Source of the DNA: Acholoe squamosa
Taxonomy: Eukaryota > Annelida > Polychaeta > Phyllodocida > Polynoidae
Reading direction: 5' to 3'
Length of the DNA stretch: 64,000 bases
Assembly: GCA_949317995.1 (NCBI GenBank)
Contig: OX439049.1
Location: forward strand, 65,523,247 to 65,587,246
Shown: positions 1 through 16,035 of the stretch, piece by piece
How the letters are laid out: each line of letters opens with the position of its first letter
Numbering within the stretch: position 1 is the stretch's first letter
The notes under the pieces: model-generated
What the model was told of the DNA's origin: nothing
The model's input: only the letters and a program-made list of their open reading frames with translations
Database searches by the model: none
Translations under genes and position numbers: made by a program

Positions 1-3000
1 GGAGTGCATCATACCTAGTAGTGCATCATACCTAGGAGTGCATCATACCTACGAGTGCATCATACCTACGAGTGCATCATACCTAGGGGTGCATCATACC
101 TACGAGTGCATCATACCTAGGGGTGCATCATACCTAGGGGTGCATCATACCTACGAGTGCATCATACCTAGGAGTGCCTCATACCTAGGGGTGCATCATA
201 CCTAGGGGTGCATCATACCTAGGAGTGCCTCGTACCTAGGAGTGCATATACCTAGGAGTGCATCATACCTAGCAGTGCCTCATACCTAGGAGTGCATCAT
301 ACCTAGGAGTGCATCATACCTAGGAGTGCATCATACCTAGGAGTACATCATACCTAGGGGTGCATCATACCTAGGAGTGCCTCATACCTAGGAGTGCCTC
401 ATACCTAGGAGTGCATCATACCTAGGAGTGCATCATACGTAGGAGTGCCTCGTACCTAGGAGTGCATATACCTAGGAGTGCCTCATACCTAGGAGTGCAT
501 CGTACCTAGGAGTGCATCATACGTAGGAGTGCCTCGTACCTAGGAGTGCATCATACCTACGAGTGCATCATACGTAGGAGTGCATCATATGTAGGAGTGC
601 ATCATACGTAGGAGTGCATCATACGTAGGAGTGCATCATGCATATGAGTGCATCATACCTAGGGGCGCATCATACCTAGGGGTGCATCATACCTAGGAGT
701 GCCTCGTACCTAGGAGTGCATCATACCTACGAGTGCATCATACCTACGAGTGCATCATACGTAGGAGTGCATCATACCTACGAGTGCCTCATACCTACGA
801 GTGCATCGTACCTACGAGTGCATCATACCTACGAGTGCATCATACCTAGGAGTGCATCATACCTAGGAGTGCATCATACCTACGAGTGCCTCATACCTAC
901 GAGTGCATCATACCTACGAGTGCATCATACCTAGGAGTGCATCATACCTAGGAGTGCATCATACCTAGGAGTGCCTCGTACCTAGGAGTGCATCATACCT
1001 ACGAGTGCATCATACCTAGGAGTGCATCATACGTAGGATTGCATCATACCTAGGAGTGCCTCATACCTAGGAGTGCCTCATACCTAGGAGTGCCTCATAC
1101 CTAGGAGTGCCTCATACCTAGGGGTGCATCATACCTACGAGTGCATCATACCTACGAGTGCATCATACCTAGGAGTGCATCATACCTAGGAGTGCATCAT
1201 ACCTAGGAGTGCATCATACCTAGGAGTGCCTCATACCTAGGAGTGCATCATACCTAGGAGTGCCTCATACCTACGAGTGCCTCATACCTACGAGTGCATC
1301 ATACCTACGAGTGCATCATACCTAGGAGTGCATCATACCTAGGAGTGCATCGTACCTAGGAGTGCATCATACCTAGGAGTGCATCATACCTAGGAGTGCA
1401 TATACCTAGGGGTGCATCATACCTAGGAGTGCCTCATACCTACGAGTGCATCATACCTACGAGTGCATCATACCTAGGAGTGCATCATACCTAGGAGTGC
1501 ATCATACGTAGGATTGCCTCGTACCTAGGAGTGCATCATACCTAGGAGTGCCTCATACCTAGGGGTGCATCATACCTAGGAGTGCATCATACCTAGGAGT
1601 GCATCATACCTAGGAGTGCATCATACGTAGGAGTGCATCATACCTAGGAGTGCCTCATACCTAGGAGTGCATCATACCTAGGAGTGCCTCATACCTACAA
1701 GTGCATCATACCTAGGAGTGCATCATACCTAGGAGTGCATCATACCTAGTAGTGCATCATACCTAGGAGTGCATCATACCTACGAGTGCATCATACCTAG
1801 GGGTGCATCATACCTACGAGTGCATCATACCTAGGAGTGCCTCATACCTAGGGGTGCATCATACCTAGGGGTGCATCATACCTACGAGTGCATCATACCT
1901 AGGAGTGCCTCATACCTAGGGGTGCATCATACCTAGGGGTGCATCATACCTAGGAGTGCCTCGTACCTAGGAGTGCATATACCTAGGAGTGCATCATACC
2001 TAGCAGTGCCTCGTACCTAGGAGTGCATCATACCTAGGAGTGCATCATACCTAGGAGTGCATCATACCTAGGAGTGCATCATACCTAGGGGTGCATCATA
2101 CCTAGGAGTGCCTCATACCTAGGAGTGCCTCATACCTAGGAGTGCATCATACCTAGGGGTGCATCATACCTACGAGTGCATCATACCTAGGAGTGCATCA
2201 TACCTATGAGTGCATCATACCTAGGGGTGCATCATACCTACGAGTGCATCATACCTACGAGTGCATCATACCTAGTAGTGCATCATACCTACGAGTGCAT
2301 CATACCTAGGAGTGCATCATACCTAGTAGTGCATCATACCTACGAGTGCATCATACCTACGAGTGCATCATACCTAGGAGTGCATCGTACCTAGGGGTGC
2401 ATCATACCTACGAGTGCATCATACCTAGGAGTGCATCATACCTAGGAGTGCCTCATACCTAGGGGTGCATCATACCTAGTAGTGCATCATACCTACGAGT
2501 GCATCATACCTACGAGTGCATCATACCTAGGAGTGCATCATACCTAGGGGTGCATCATACCTACGAGTGCATCATACCTAGGAGTGCATCATACCTAGGA
2601 GTGCCTCGTACCTAGGAGTGCATCATACCTACGAGTGCATCATACCTAGGGGTGCATCATACCTACGAGTGCATCATACCTAGGAGTGCCTCATACCTAG
2701 GGGTGCATCATACCTAGGAGTGCATCATACCTAGGAGTGCCTCATACCTAGGGGTGCATCATACCTACGAGTGCATCATACCTACGAGTGCCTCATACCT
2801 AGGAGTGCCTCATACCTACGAGTGCATCATACCTACGAGTGCATCATACCTAGGAGTGCCTCATACCTAGGAGTGCATCATACCTACGAGTGCATCATAC
2901 CTACGAGTGCATCATACCTACGAGTGCATCGTACCTAGGAGTGCATCATACCTAGGAGTGCATCATACCTAGGAGTGCATATACCTAGGGGTGCATCATA

Positions 3001-4585
3001 CCTAGGAGTGCCTCATACCTACGAGTGCATCATACCTACGAGTGCATCATACCTAGGAGTGCATCATACCTACGAGTGCATCATACGTAGGAGTGCCTCG
3101 TACCTAGGAGTGCATCATACCTAGGAGTGCCTCATACCTAGGGGTGCATCATACCTAGGAGTGCATCATACCTAGGAGTGCATCATACCTAGGAGTGCAT
3201 CATACGTAGGAGTGCATCATACCTAGGAGTGCCTCATACCTAGGAGTGCATCATACCTAGGAGTGCCTCATACCTACAAGTGCATCATACCTAGGAGTGC
3301 ATCATACCTAGGAGTGCATCATACCTAGTAGTGCATCATACCTAGGAGTGCATCATACCTACGAGTGCATCATACCTACGAGTGCATCATACCTAGGGGT
3401 GCATCATACCTACGAGTGCATCATACCTAGGGGTGCATCATACCTAGGGGTGCATCATACCTACGAGTGCATCATACCTAGGAGTGCCTCATACCTAGGG
3501 GTGCATCATACCTAGGGGTGCATCATACCTAGGAGTGCCTCGTACCTAGGAGTGCATATACCTAGGAGTGCATCATACCTAGCAGTGCCTCATACCTAGG
3601 AGTGCATCATACCTAGGAGTGCATCATACCTAGGAGTGCATCATACCTAGGAGTACATCATACCTAGGGGTGCATCATACCTAGGAGTGCCTCATACCTA
3701 GGAGTGCCTCATACCTAGGAGTGCATCATACCTAGGAGTGCATCATACGTAGGAGTGCCTCGTACCTAGGAGTGCATATACCTAGGAGTGCCTCATACCT
3801 AGGAGTGCATCGTACCTAGGAGTGCATCATACGTAGGAGTGCCTCGTACCTAGGAGTGCATCATACCTACGAGTGCATCATACGTAGGAGTGCATCATAT
3901 GTAGGAGTGCATCATACGTAGGAGTGCATCATACGTAGGAGTGCATCATGCATATGAGTGCATCATACCTAGGGGCGCATCATACCTAGGGGTGCATCAT
4001 ACCTAGGAGTGCCTCGTACCTAGGAGTGCATCATACCTACGAGTGCATCATACCTACGAGTGCATCATACGTAGGAGTGCATCATACCTACGAGTGCCTC
4101 ATACCTACGAGTGCATCGTACCTACGAGTGCATCATACCTACGAGTGCATCATACCTAGGAGTGCATCATACCTAGGAGTGCATCATACCTACGAGTGCC
4201 TCATACCTACGAGTGCATCATACCTACGAGTGCATCATACCTAGGAGTGCATCATACCTAGGAGTGCATCATACCTAGGAGTGCCTCGTACCTAGGAGTG
4301 CATCATACCTACGAGTGCATCATACCTAGGAGTGCATCATACGTAGGATTGCATCATACCTAGGAGTGCCTCATACCTAGGAGTGCCTCATACCTAGGAG
4401 TGCCTCATACCTAGGAGTGCCTCATACCTAGGGGTGCATCATACCTACGAGTGCATCATACCTAGGAGTGCATCATACCTAGGAGTGCATCATACCTAGG
4501 AGTGCATCATACCTAGGAGTGCATCATACCTAGGAGTGCCTCATACCTAGGAGTGCATCATACCTAGGAGTGCCTCATACCTACA
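1..4585 (+). repeat. Higher-order repeat, 3,310-bp period (two copies)
   Basis: The order of monomer variants at 1 to about 1,275 recurs at 3,311 to about 4,585 with almost no difference in the stretches compared. One C/G difference lies near 1,154, and the copies diverge near 1,275/4,585 (CCTACGAG versus CCTACAAG). The first copy starts at or before the window edge, so the true unit boundary is unknown. Confidence 0.85.
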
Positions 4586-7568
4586 AGTGCATCATACCTA
4601 GGAGTGCATCATACCTAGGAGTGCATCATACCTAGTAGTGCATCATACCTAGGAGTGCATCATACCTACGAGTGCATCATACCTAGGGGTGCATCATACC
4701 TAGGAGTGCATCATACCTAGTAGTGCATCATACCTAGCAGTGCCTCATACCTAGAAGTGCATCATACCTAGGAGTGCATCATACCTAGGGGTGCATCATA
4801 CCTAGGAGTGCCTCATACCTACGAGTGCATCATACCTAGGAGTGCATCATACCTAGGAGTGCCTCATACCTAGGAGTGCATCATACCTAGGAGTGCATCA
4901 TACCTAGGAGTGCATCATACGTAGGATTGCCTCGTACCTAGGAGTGCATATACCTAGGAGTGCATCATACCTAGGAGTGCATCATACCTAGGGGTGCATC
5001 ATACCTACGAGTGCATCATACCTACGAGTGCATCATACCTACGAGTGCATCATACCTACGAGTGCATCATACCTAGGAATGCATCATACCTACGAGTGCA
5101 TCGTACCTACGAGTGCATCATACCTACGAGTGCATCATACCTAGGGGTGCATCATACCTACGAGTGCATCATACCTACGAGTGCATCATACCTACGAGTG
5201 CATCATACCTAGGGGTGCATCATACCTAGGAGTGCCTCATACCTAGGAGTGCATCATACCTAGGAGTGCATCATACCTAGGAGTGCATCATACGTAGGAG
5301 TGCATCATACGTAGGAGTACATCATACCTAGGAGTGCATCATACCTAGCAGTGCCTCGTACCTAGGAGTGCATCATACCTAGGAGTGCATCATACCTAGG
5401 AGTGCATCATACCTAGGAGTGCATCATACCTAGGGGTGCATCATACCTAGGAGTGCCTCATACCTAGGAGTGCCTCATACCTAGGAGTGCATCATACCTA
5501 GGAGTGCATCATACGTAGGAGTGCCTCGTACCTAGGAGTGCATATACCTAGGAGTGCCTCATACCTAGGAGTGCATCGTACCTAGGAGTGCATCATACGT
5601 AGGAGTGCCTCGTACCTAGGAGTGCATCATACCTACGAGTGCATCATACGTAGGAGTGCATCATACGTAGGAGTGCATCATACGTAGGAGTGCATCATAC
5701 GTAGGAGTGCATCATGCATATGAGTGCATCATACCTAGGGGCGCATCATACCTAGGGGTGCATCATACCTAGGAGTGCCTCGTACCTAGGAGTGCATCAT
5801 ACCTACGAGTGCATCATACCTACGAGTGCATCATACGTAGGAGTGCATCATACCTAGGAGTGCCTCATACCTACGAGTGCATCGTACCTACGAGTGCATC
5901 ATACCTACGAGTGCATCATACCTAGGAGTGCATCATACCTAGGAGTGCATCATACCTACGAGTGCCTCATACCTACGAGTGCATCATACCTACGAGTGCA
6001 TCATACCTAGGAGTGCATCATACCTAGGAGTGCCTTGTACCTAGGAGTGCATATACCTAGGAGTGCCTCATACCTAGGAGTGCATCGTACCTACGAGTGC
6101 ATCATACATAGGAGTGCCCCGTACCTAGGAGTGCATATACCTAGGAGTGCATCATACCTAGGAGTGCCTCGTACCTAGGAGTGCATCATACCTACGAGTG
6201 CATCATACCTAGGAGTGCATCATACGTAGGATTGCATCATACCTAGGAGTGCCTCATACCTAGGAGTGCCTCATACCTAGGAGTGCCTCATACCTAGGAG
6301 TGCCTCATACCTAGGGGTGCATCATACCTACGAGTGCATCATACCTACGAGTGCATCATACCTACGAGTGCATCATACCTAGGAGTGCATCATACGTAGG
6401 AGTGCATCATACCTAGGAGTGCCTCATACCTAGGAGTGCATCATACCTAGGAGTGCCTCATACCTACAAGTGCATCATACCTAGGAGTGCATCATACCTA
6501 GGAGTGCATCATACCTAGTAGTGCATCATACCTAGGAGTGCATCATACCTACGAGTGCATCATACCTAGGGGTGCATCATACCTAGGAGTGCATCATACC
6601 TAGTAGTGCATCATACCTAGCAGTGCCTCATACCTACAAGTGCATCATACCTAGGAGTGCATCATACCTAGGGGTGCATCATACCTAGGAGTGCCTCATA
6701 CCTACGAGTGCATCATACCTAGGAGTGCATCATACCTAGGAGTGCCTCATACCTAGGAGTGCATCATACCTAGGAGTGCATCATACCTAGGAGTGCATCA
6801 TACGTAGGAGTGCCTCGTACCTAGGAGTGCATATACCTAGGAGTGCATCATACCTAGGAGTGCATCATACCTAGGGGTGCATCATACCTAGGAGTGCATC
6901 ATACCTACGAGTGCATCATACCTACGAGTGCATCATACCTAGGAGTGCATCATACCTAGGAATGCATCATACCTACGAGTGCATCGTACCTACGAGTGCA
7001 TCGTACCTACGAGTGCATCATACCTAGGGGTGCATCATACCTACGAGTGCATCATACCTAGGAGTGCATCATACCTACGAGTGCATCATACCTAGGGGTG
7101 CATCATACCTAGGAGTGCCTCATACCCAGGAGTGCATCATACCTAGGAGTGCATCATACCTAGGAGTGCATCATACGTAGGAGTGCATCATATGTAGGAG
7201 TACATCATACCTAGGGGTGCATCATACCTAGGGGTGCATCATACCTAGGAGTGCCTCATACCTAGGAGTGCATCATACCTAGGAGTGCATCATACCTAGG
7301 AGTGCATCATACCTAGGAGTGCCTCGTACCTAGTAGTGCATATACCTAGGAGTGCCTCATACCTAGGAGTGCATCGTACCTAGGAGTGCATCATACCTAG
7401 GAGTGCATCATACCTACGAGTGCATCATACCTAGGGGTGCATCATACCTACGAGTGCATCATACCTAGGGGTGCATCATACCTACGAGTGCATCATACCT
7501 AGGAGTGCCTCATACCTAGGGGTGCATCATACCTACGAGTGCATCATACCTAGGAGTGCATCATACCT
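2145..7568 (+). repeat. Satellite higher-order block, copy 1 (8,467-bp shift)
   Basis: This 5.4-kb block recurs at 10,612 to about 16,035, exactly 8,467 bp away. Matching landmarks include the CCTATGAG variant at about 2,206/10,673, ATGCATATG at 3,948/12,415 and 5,714/14,181, and CCTAGTAGTGCATATA at about 7,328/15,795. Divergence on the left is at GCCTC/GCATC near 2,145 and on the right at CCTAGG/CCTATG near 7,569. A few substitutions separate the copies, for example GGGGTG versus GGGCCG near 7,097/15,564. Confidence 0.85.
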
Positions 7569-10500
7569 AGGAGTGCATCATACCTAGGAGTGCCTCGTAC
7601 CTAGGAGTGCATCATACCTACGAGTGCATCATACCTAGGAGTGCATCATACGTAGGATTGCATCATACCTAGGAGTGCCTCATACCTAGGAGTGCCTCAT
7701 ACCTAGGAGTGCCTCATACCTAGGAGTCCCTCATACCTAGGGGTGCATCATACCTACGAGTGCATCATACCTAGGAGTGCATCATACCTAGGAGTGCATC
7801 ATACCTAGGAGTGCATCATACCTAGGAGTGCATCATACCTAGTAGTGCATCATACCTAGGAGTGCATCATACCTAAGAGTGCATCATACCTAGGGGTGCA
7901 TCATACCTAGGAGTGCATCATACCTAGTAGTGCATCATACCTAGCAGTGCCTCATACCTAGAAGTGCATCATACCTAGGAGTGCATCATACCTAGGGGTG
8001 CATCATACCTAGGAGTGCCTCATACCTACGAGTGCATCATACCTAGGAGTGCATCATACCTAGGAGTGCCTCATACCTAGGAGTGCATCATACCTAGGAG
8101 TGCATCATACCTAGGAGTGCATCATACGTAGGAGTGCCTCGTACCTAGGAGTGCATATACCTAGGAGTGCATCATACCTAGGAGTGCATCATACCTAGGG
8201 GTGCATCATACCTACGAGTGCATCATACCTACGAGTGCATCATACCTACGAGTGCATCATACCTACGAGTGCATCATACCTAGGAATGCATCATACCTAC
8301 GAGTGCATCGTACCTACGAGTGCATCATACCTACGAGTGCATCATACCTAGGGGTGCATCATACCTACGAGTGCATCATACCTACGAGTGCATCATACCT
8401 ACGAGTGCATCATACCTAGGGGTGCATCATACCTAGGAGTGCCTCATACCTAGGAGTGCATCATACCTAGGAGTGCATCATACCTAGGAGTGCATCATAC
8501 GTAGGAGTGCATCATACGTAGGAGTACATCATACCTAGGAGTGCATCATACCTAGCAGTGCCTCGTACCTAGGAGTGCATATACCTAGGAGTGCCTCATA
8601 CCTAGGAGTGCATCGTACCTAGGAGTGCATCATACGTAGGAGTGCCTCGTACCTAGGAGTGCATCATACCTACGAGTGCATCATACGTAGGAGTGCATCA
8701 TACGTAGGAGTGCATCATACGTAGGAGTGCATCATACGTAGGAGTGCATCATGCATATGAGTGCATCATACCTAGGGGCGCATCATACCTAGGGGTGCAT
8801 CATACCTAGGAGTGCCTCGTACCTAGGAGTGCATCATACCTACGAGTGCATCATACCTACGAGTGCATCATACGTAGGAGTGCATCATACCTAGGAGTGC
8901 CTCATACCTACGAGTGCATCGTACCTACGAGTGCATCATACCTACGAGTGCATCATACCTAGGAGTGCATCATACCTAGGAGTGCATCATACCTACGAGT
9001 GCATCATACCTACGAGTGCATCATACCTAGGAGTGCATCATACCTAGGAGTGCATCATACCTACGAGTGCCTCATACCTACGAGTGCATCATACCTACGA
9101 GTGCATCATACCTACGAGTGCATCATACCTACGAGTGCCTTGTACCTAGGAGTGCATATACCTAGGAGTGCCTCATACCTAGGAGTGCATCGTACCTACG
9201 AGTGCATCATACATAGGAGTGCCCCGTACCTAGGAGTGCATATACCTAGGAGTGCATCATACCTAGGAGTGCCTCGTACCTAGGAGTGCATCATACCTAC
9301 GAGTGCATCATACCTAGGAGTGCATCATACGTAGGATTGCATCATACCTAGGAGTGCCTCATACCTAGGAGTGCCTCATACCTAGGAGTGCCTCATACCT
9401 AGGAGTGCCTCATACCTAGGGGTGCATCATACCTACGAGTGCATCATACCTACGAGTGCATCATACCTACGAGTGCATCATACCTAGGAGTGCATCATAC
9501 GTAGGAGTGCATCATACCTAGGAGTGCCTCATACCTAGGAGTGCATCATACCTAGGAGTGCCTCATACCTACAAGTGCATCATACCTAGGAGTGCATCAT
9601 ACCTAGGAGTGCATCATACCTAGTAGTGCATCATACCTAGGAGTGCATCATACCTACGAGTGCATCATACCTAGGGGTGCATCATACCTAGGAGTGCATC
9701 ATACCTAGTAGTGCATCATACCTAGCAGTGCCTCATACCTACAAGTGCATCATACCTAGGAGTGCATCATACCTAGGGGTGCATCATACCTAGGAGTGCC
9801 TCATACCTAGGAGTGCATCATACCTAGGAGTGCATCATACCTAGGAGTGCCTCATACCTAGGAGTGCATCATACCTAGGAGTGCATCATACCTAGGAGTG
9901 CATCATACGTAGGAGTGCCTCGTACCTAGGAGTGCATATACCTAGGAGTGCATCATACCTAGGAGTGCATCATACCTAGGGGTGCATCATACTTGGAGTG
10001 CATCATACCTACGAGTGCATCATACCTACGAGTGCATCATACCTAGGAGTGCATCATACCTAGGAATGCATCATACCTACGAGTGCATCGTACCTACGAG
10101 TGCATCATACCTACGAGTGCATCATACCTAGGGGTGCATCATACCTACGAGTGCATCATACCTAGGAGTGCATCATACCTACGAGTGCATCATACCTAGG
10201 GGTGCATCATACCTAGGAGTGCCTCATACCCAGGAGTGCATCATACCTAGGAGTGCATCATACCTAGGAGTGCATCATACGTAGGAGTGCATCATACGTA
10301 GGAGTACATCATACCTAGGGGTGCATCATACCTAGGGGTGCATCATACCTAGGAGTGCCTCATACCTAGGAGTGCATCATACCTAGGAGTGCATCATACC
10401 TAGGAGTGCATCATACCTAGGAGTGCCTCGTACCTAGTAGTGCATATACCTAGGAGTGCCTCATACCTAGGAGTGCATCGTACCTAGGAGTGCATCATAC

Positions 10501-10611
10501 CTAGGAGTGCATCATACCTACGAGTGCATCATACCTAGGGGTGCATCATACCTACGAGTGCATCATACCTAGGGGTGCATCATACCTACGAGTGCATCAT
10601 ACCTAGGAGTG

Positions 10612-13600
10612 CCTCATACCTAGGGGTGCATCATACCTACGAGTGCATCATACCTAGGAGTGCATCATACCTATGAGTGCATCATACCTAGGGGTGCATC
10701 ATACCTACGAGTGCATCATACCTACGAGTGCATCATACCTAGTAGTGCATCATACCTACGAGTGCATCATACCTAGGAGTGCATCATACCTAGTAGTGCA
10801 TCATACCTACGAGTGCATCATACCTACGAGTGCATCATACCTAGGAGTGCATCGTACCTAGGGGTGCATCATACCTACGAGTGCATCATACCTAGGAGTG
10901 CATCATACCTAGGAGTGCCTCATACCTAGGGGTGCATCATACCTAGTAGTGCATCATACCTACGAGTGCATCATACCTACGAGTGCATCATACCTAGGAG
11001 TGCATCATACCTAGGGGTGCATCATACCTACGAGTGCATCATACCTAGGAGTGCATCATACCTAGGAGTGCCTCGTACCTAGGAGTGCATCATACCTACG
11101 AGTGCATCATACCTAGGGGTGCATCATACCTACGAGTGCATCATACCTAGGAGTGCCTCATACCTAGGGGTGCATCATACCTAGGAGTGCATCATACCTA
11201 GGAGTGCCTCATACCTAGGGGTGCATCATACCTACGAGTGCATCATACCTACGAGTGCCTCATACCTAGGAGTGCCTCATACCTACGAGTGCATCATACC
11301 TACGAGTGCATCATACCTAGGAGTGCCTCATACCTAGGAGTGCATCATACCTACGAGTGCATCATACCTACGAGTGCATCATACCTACGAGTGCATCGTA
11401 CCTAGGAGTGCATCATACCTAGGAGTGCATCATACCTAGGAGTGCATATACCTAGGGGTGCATCATACCTAGGAGTGCCTCATACCTACGAGTGCATCAT
11501 ACCTACGAGTGCATCATACCTAGGAGTGCATCATACCTACGAGTGCATCATACGTAGGAGTGCCTCGTACCTAGGAGTGCATCATACCTAGGAGTGCCTC
11601 ATACCTAGGGGTGCATCATACCTAGGAGTGCATCATACCTAGGAGTGCATCATACCTAGGAGTGCATCATACGTAGGAGTGCATCATACCTAGGAGTGCC
11701 TCATACCTAGGAGTGCATCATACCTAGGAGTGCCTCATACCTACAAGTGCATCATACCTAGGAGTGCATCATACCTAGGAGTGCATCATACCTAGTAGTG
11801 CATCATACCTAGGAGTGCATCATACCTACGAGTGCATCATACCTACGAGTGCATCATACCTAGGGGTGCATCATACCTACGAGTGCATCATACCTAGGGG
11901 TGCATCATACCTAGGGGTGCATCATACCTACGAGTGCATCATACCTAGGAGTGCCTCATACCTAGGGGTGCATCATACCTAGGGGTGCATCATACCTAGG
12001 AGTGCCTCGTACCTAGGAGTGCATATACCTAGGAGTGCATCATACCTAGCAGTGCCTCATACCTAGGAGTGCATCATACCTAGGAGTGCATCATACCTAG
12101 GAGTGCATCATACCTAGGAGTACATCATACCTAGGGGTGCATCATACCTAGGAGTGCCTCATACCTAGGAGTGCCTCATACCTAGGAGTGCATCATACCT
12201 AGGAGTGCATCATACGTAGGAGTGCCTCGTACCTAGGAGTGCATATACCTAGGAGTGCCTCATACCTAGGAGTGCATCGTACCTAGGAGTGCATCATACG
12301 TAGGAGTGCCTCGTACCTAGGAGTGCATCATACCTACGAGTGCATCATACGTAGGAGTGCATCATATGTAGGAGTGCATCATACGTAGGAGTGCATCATA
12401 CGTAGGAGTGCATCATGCATATGAGTGCATCATACCTAGGGGCGCATCATACCTAGGGGTGCATCATACCTAGGAGTGCCTCGTACCTAGGAGTGCATCA
12501 TACCTACGAGTGCATCATACCTACGAGTGCATCATACGTAGGAGTGCATCATACCTACGAGTGCCTCATACCTACGAGTGCATCGTACCTACGAGTGCAT
12601 CATACCTACGAGTGCATCATACCTAGGAGTGCATCATACCTAGGAGTGCATCATACCTACGAGTGCCTCATACCTACGAGTGCATCATACCTACGAGTGC
12701 ATCATACCTAGGAGTGCATCATACCTAGGAGTGCATCATACCTAGGAGTGCCTCGTACCTAGGAGTGCATCATACCTACGAGTGCATCATACCTAGGAGT
12801 GCATCATACGTAGGATTGCATCATACCTAGGAGTGCCTCATACCTAGGAGTGCCTCATACCTAGGAGTGCCTCATACCTAGGAGTGCCTCATACCTAGGG
12901 GTGCATCATACCTACGAGTGCATCATACCTACGAGTGCATCATACCTAGGAGTGCATCATACCTAGGAGTGCATCATACCTAGGAGTGCATCATACCTAG
13001 GAGTGCCTCATACCTAGGAGTGCATCATACCTAGGAGTGCCTCATACCTACAAGTGCATCATACCTAGGAGTGCATCATACCTAGGAGTGCATCATACCT
13101 AGTAGTGCATCATACCTAGGAGTGCATCATACCTACGAGTGCATCATACCTAGGGGTGCATCATACCTAGGAGTGCATCATACCTAGTAGTGCATCATAC
13201 CTAGCAGTGCCTCATACCTAGAAGTGCATCATACCTAGGAGTGCATCATACCTAGGGGTGCATCATACCTAGGAGTGCCTCATACCTACGAGTGCATCAT
13301 ACCTAGGAGTGCATCATACCTAGGAGTGCCTCATACCTAGGAGTGCATCATACCTAGGAGTGCATCATACCTAGGAGTGCATCATACGTAGGATTGCCTC
13401 GTACCTAGGAGTGCATATACCTAGGAGTGCATCATACCTAGGAGTGCATCATACCTAGGGGTGCATCATACCTACGAGTGCATCATACCTACGAGTGCAT
13501 CATACCTACGAGTGCATCATACCTACGAGTGCATCATACCTAGGAATGCATCATACCTACGAGTGCATCGTACCTACGAGTGCATCATACCTACGAGTGC

Positions 13601-16035
13601 ATCATACCTAGGGGTGCATCATACCTACGAGTGCATCATACCTACGAGTGCATCATACCTACGAGTGCATCATACCTAGGGGTGCATCATACCTAGGAGT
13701 GCCTCATACCTAGGAGTGCATCATACCTAGGAGTGCATCATACCTAGGAGTGCATCATACGTAGGAGTGCATCATACGTAGGAGTACATCATACCTAGGA
13801 GTGCATCATACCTAGCAGTGCCTCGTACCTAGGAGTGCATCATACCTAGGAGTGCATCATACCTAGGAGTGCATCATACCTAGGAGTGCATCATACCTAG
13901 GGGTGCATCATACCTAGGAGTGCCTCATACCTAGGAGTGCCTCATACCTAGGAGTGCATCATACCTAGGAGTGCATCATACGTAGGAGTGCCTCGTACCT
14001 AGGAGTGCATATACCTAGGAGTGCCTCATACCTAGGAGTGCATCGTACCTAGGAGTGCATCATACGTAGGAGTGCCTCGTACCTAGGAGTGCATCATACC
14101 TACGAGTGCATCATACGTAGGAGTGCATCATACGTAGGAGTGCATCATACGTAGGAGTGCATCATACGTAGGAGTGCATCATGCATATGAGTGCATCATA
14201 CCTAGGGGCGCATCATACCTAGGGGTGCATCATACCTAGGAGTGCCTCGTACCTAGGAGTGCATCATACCTACGAGTGCATCATACCTACGAGTGCATCA
14301 TACGTAGGAGTGCATCATACCTAGGAGTGCCTCATACCTACGAGTGCATCGTACCTACGAGTGCATCATACCTACGAGTGCATCATACCTAGGAGTGCAT
14401 CATACCTAGGAGTGCATCATACCTACGAGTGCCTCATACCTACGAGTGCATCATACCTACGAGTGCATCATACCTAGGAGTGCATCATACCTAGGAGTGC
14501 CTTGTACCTAGGAGTGCATATACCTAGGAGTGCCTCATACCTAGGAGTGCATCGTACCTACGAGTGCATCATACATAGGAGTGCCCCGTACCTAGGAGTG
14601 CATATACCTAGGAGTGCATCATACCTAGGAGTGCCTCGTACCTAGGAGTGCATCATACCTACGAGTGCATCATACCTAGGAGTGCATCATACGTAGGATT
14701 GCATCATACCTAGGAGTGCCTCATACCTAGGAGTGCCTCATACCTAGGAGTGCCTCATACCTAGGAGTGCCTCATACCTAGGGGTGCATCATACCTACGA
14801 GTGCATCATACCTACGAGTGCATCATACCTACGAGTGCATCATACCTACGAGTGCATCATACGTAGGAGTGCATCATACCTAGGAGTGCCTCATACCTAG
14901 GAGTGCATCATACCTAGGAGTGCCTCATACCTACAAGTGCATCATACCTAGGAGTGCATCATACCTAGGAGTGCATCATACCTAGTAGTGCATCATACCT
15001 AGGAGTGCATCATACCTACGAGTGCATCATACCTAGGGGTGCATCATACCTAGGAGTGCATCATACCTAGTAGTGCATCATACCTAGCAGTGCCTCATAC
15101 CTACAAGTGCATCATACCTAGGAGTGCATCATACCTAGGGGTGCATCATACCTAGGAGTGCCTCATACCTACGAGTGCATCATACCTAGGAGTGCATCAT
15201 ACCTAGGAGTGCCTCATACCTAGGAGTGCATCATACCTAGGAGTGCATCATACCTAGGAGTGCATCATACGTAGGAGTGCCTCGTACCTAGGAGTGCATA
15301 TACCTAGGAGTGCATCATACCTAGGAGTGCATCATACCTAGGGGTGCATCATACCTAGGAGTGCATCATACCTACGAGTGCATCATACCTACGAGTGCAT
15401 CATACCTAGGAGTGCATCATACCTAGGAATGCATCATACCTACGAGTGCATCGTACCTACGAGTGCATCGTACCTACGAGTGCATCATACCTAGGGGTGC
15501 ATCATACCTACGAGTGCATCATACCTAGGAGTGCATCATACCTACGAGTGCATCATACCTAGGGCCGCATCATACCTAGGAGTGCCTCATACCCAGGAGT
15601 GCATCATACCTAGGAGTGCATCATACCTAGGAGTGCATCATACGTAGGAGTGCATCATATGTAGGAGTACATCATACCTAGGGGTGCATCATACCTAGGG
15701 GTGCATCATACCTAGGAGTGCCTCATACCTAGGAGTGCATCATACCTAGGAGTGCATCATACCTAGGAGTGCATCATACCTAGGAGTGCCTCGTACCTAG
15801 TAGTGCATATACCTAGGAGTGCCTCATACCTAGGAGTGCATCGTACCTAGGAGTGCATCATACCTAGGAGTGCATCATACCTACGAGTGCATCATACCTA
15901 GGGGTGCATCATACCTACGAGTGCATCATACCTAGGGGTGCATCATACCTACGAGTGCATCATACCTAGGAGTGCCTCATACCTAGGGGTGCATCATACC
16001 TACGAGTGCATCATACCTAGGAGTGCATCATACCT
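10612..16035 (+). repeat. Satellite higher-order block, copy 2 (8,467-bp shift)
   Basis: This is the second copy of the block at 2,145-7,568. The two are separated by about 3.0 kb of different monomer order, so this is not a simple adjacent tandem pair. Either an intervening segment changed or the block was copied over a distance. Confidence 0.85.
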
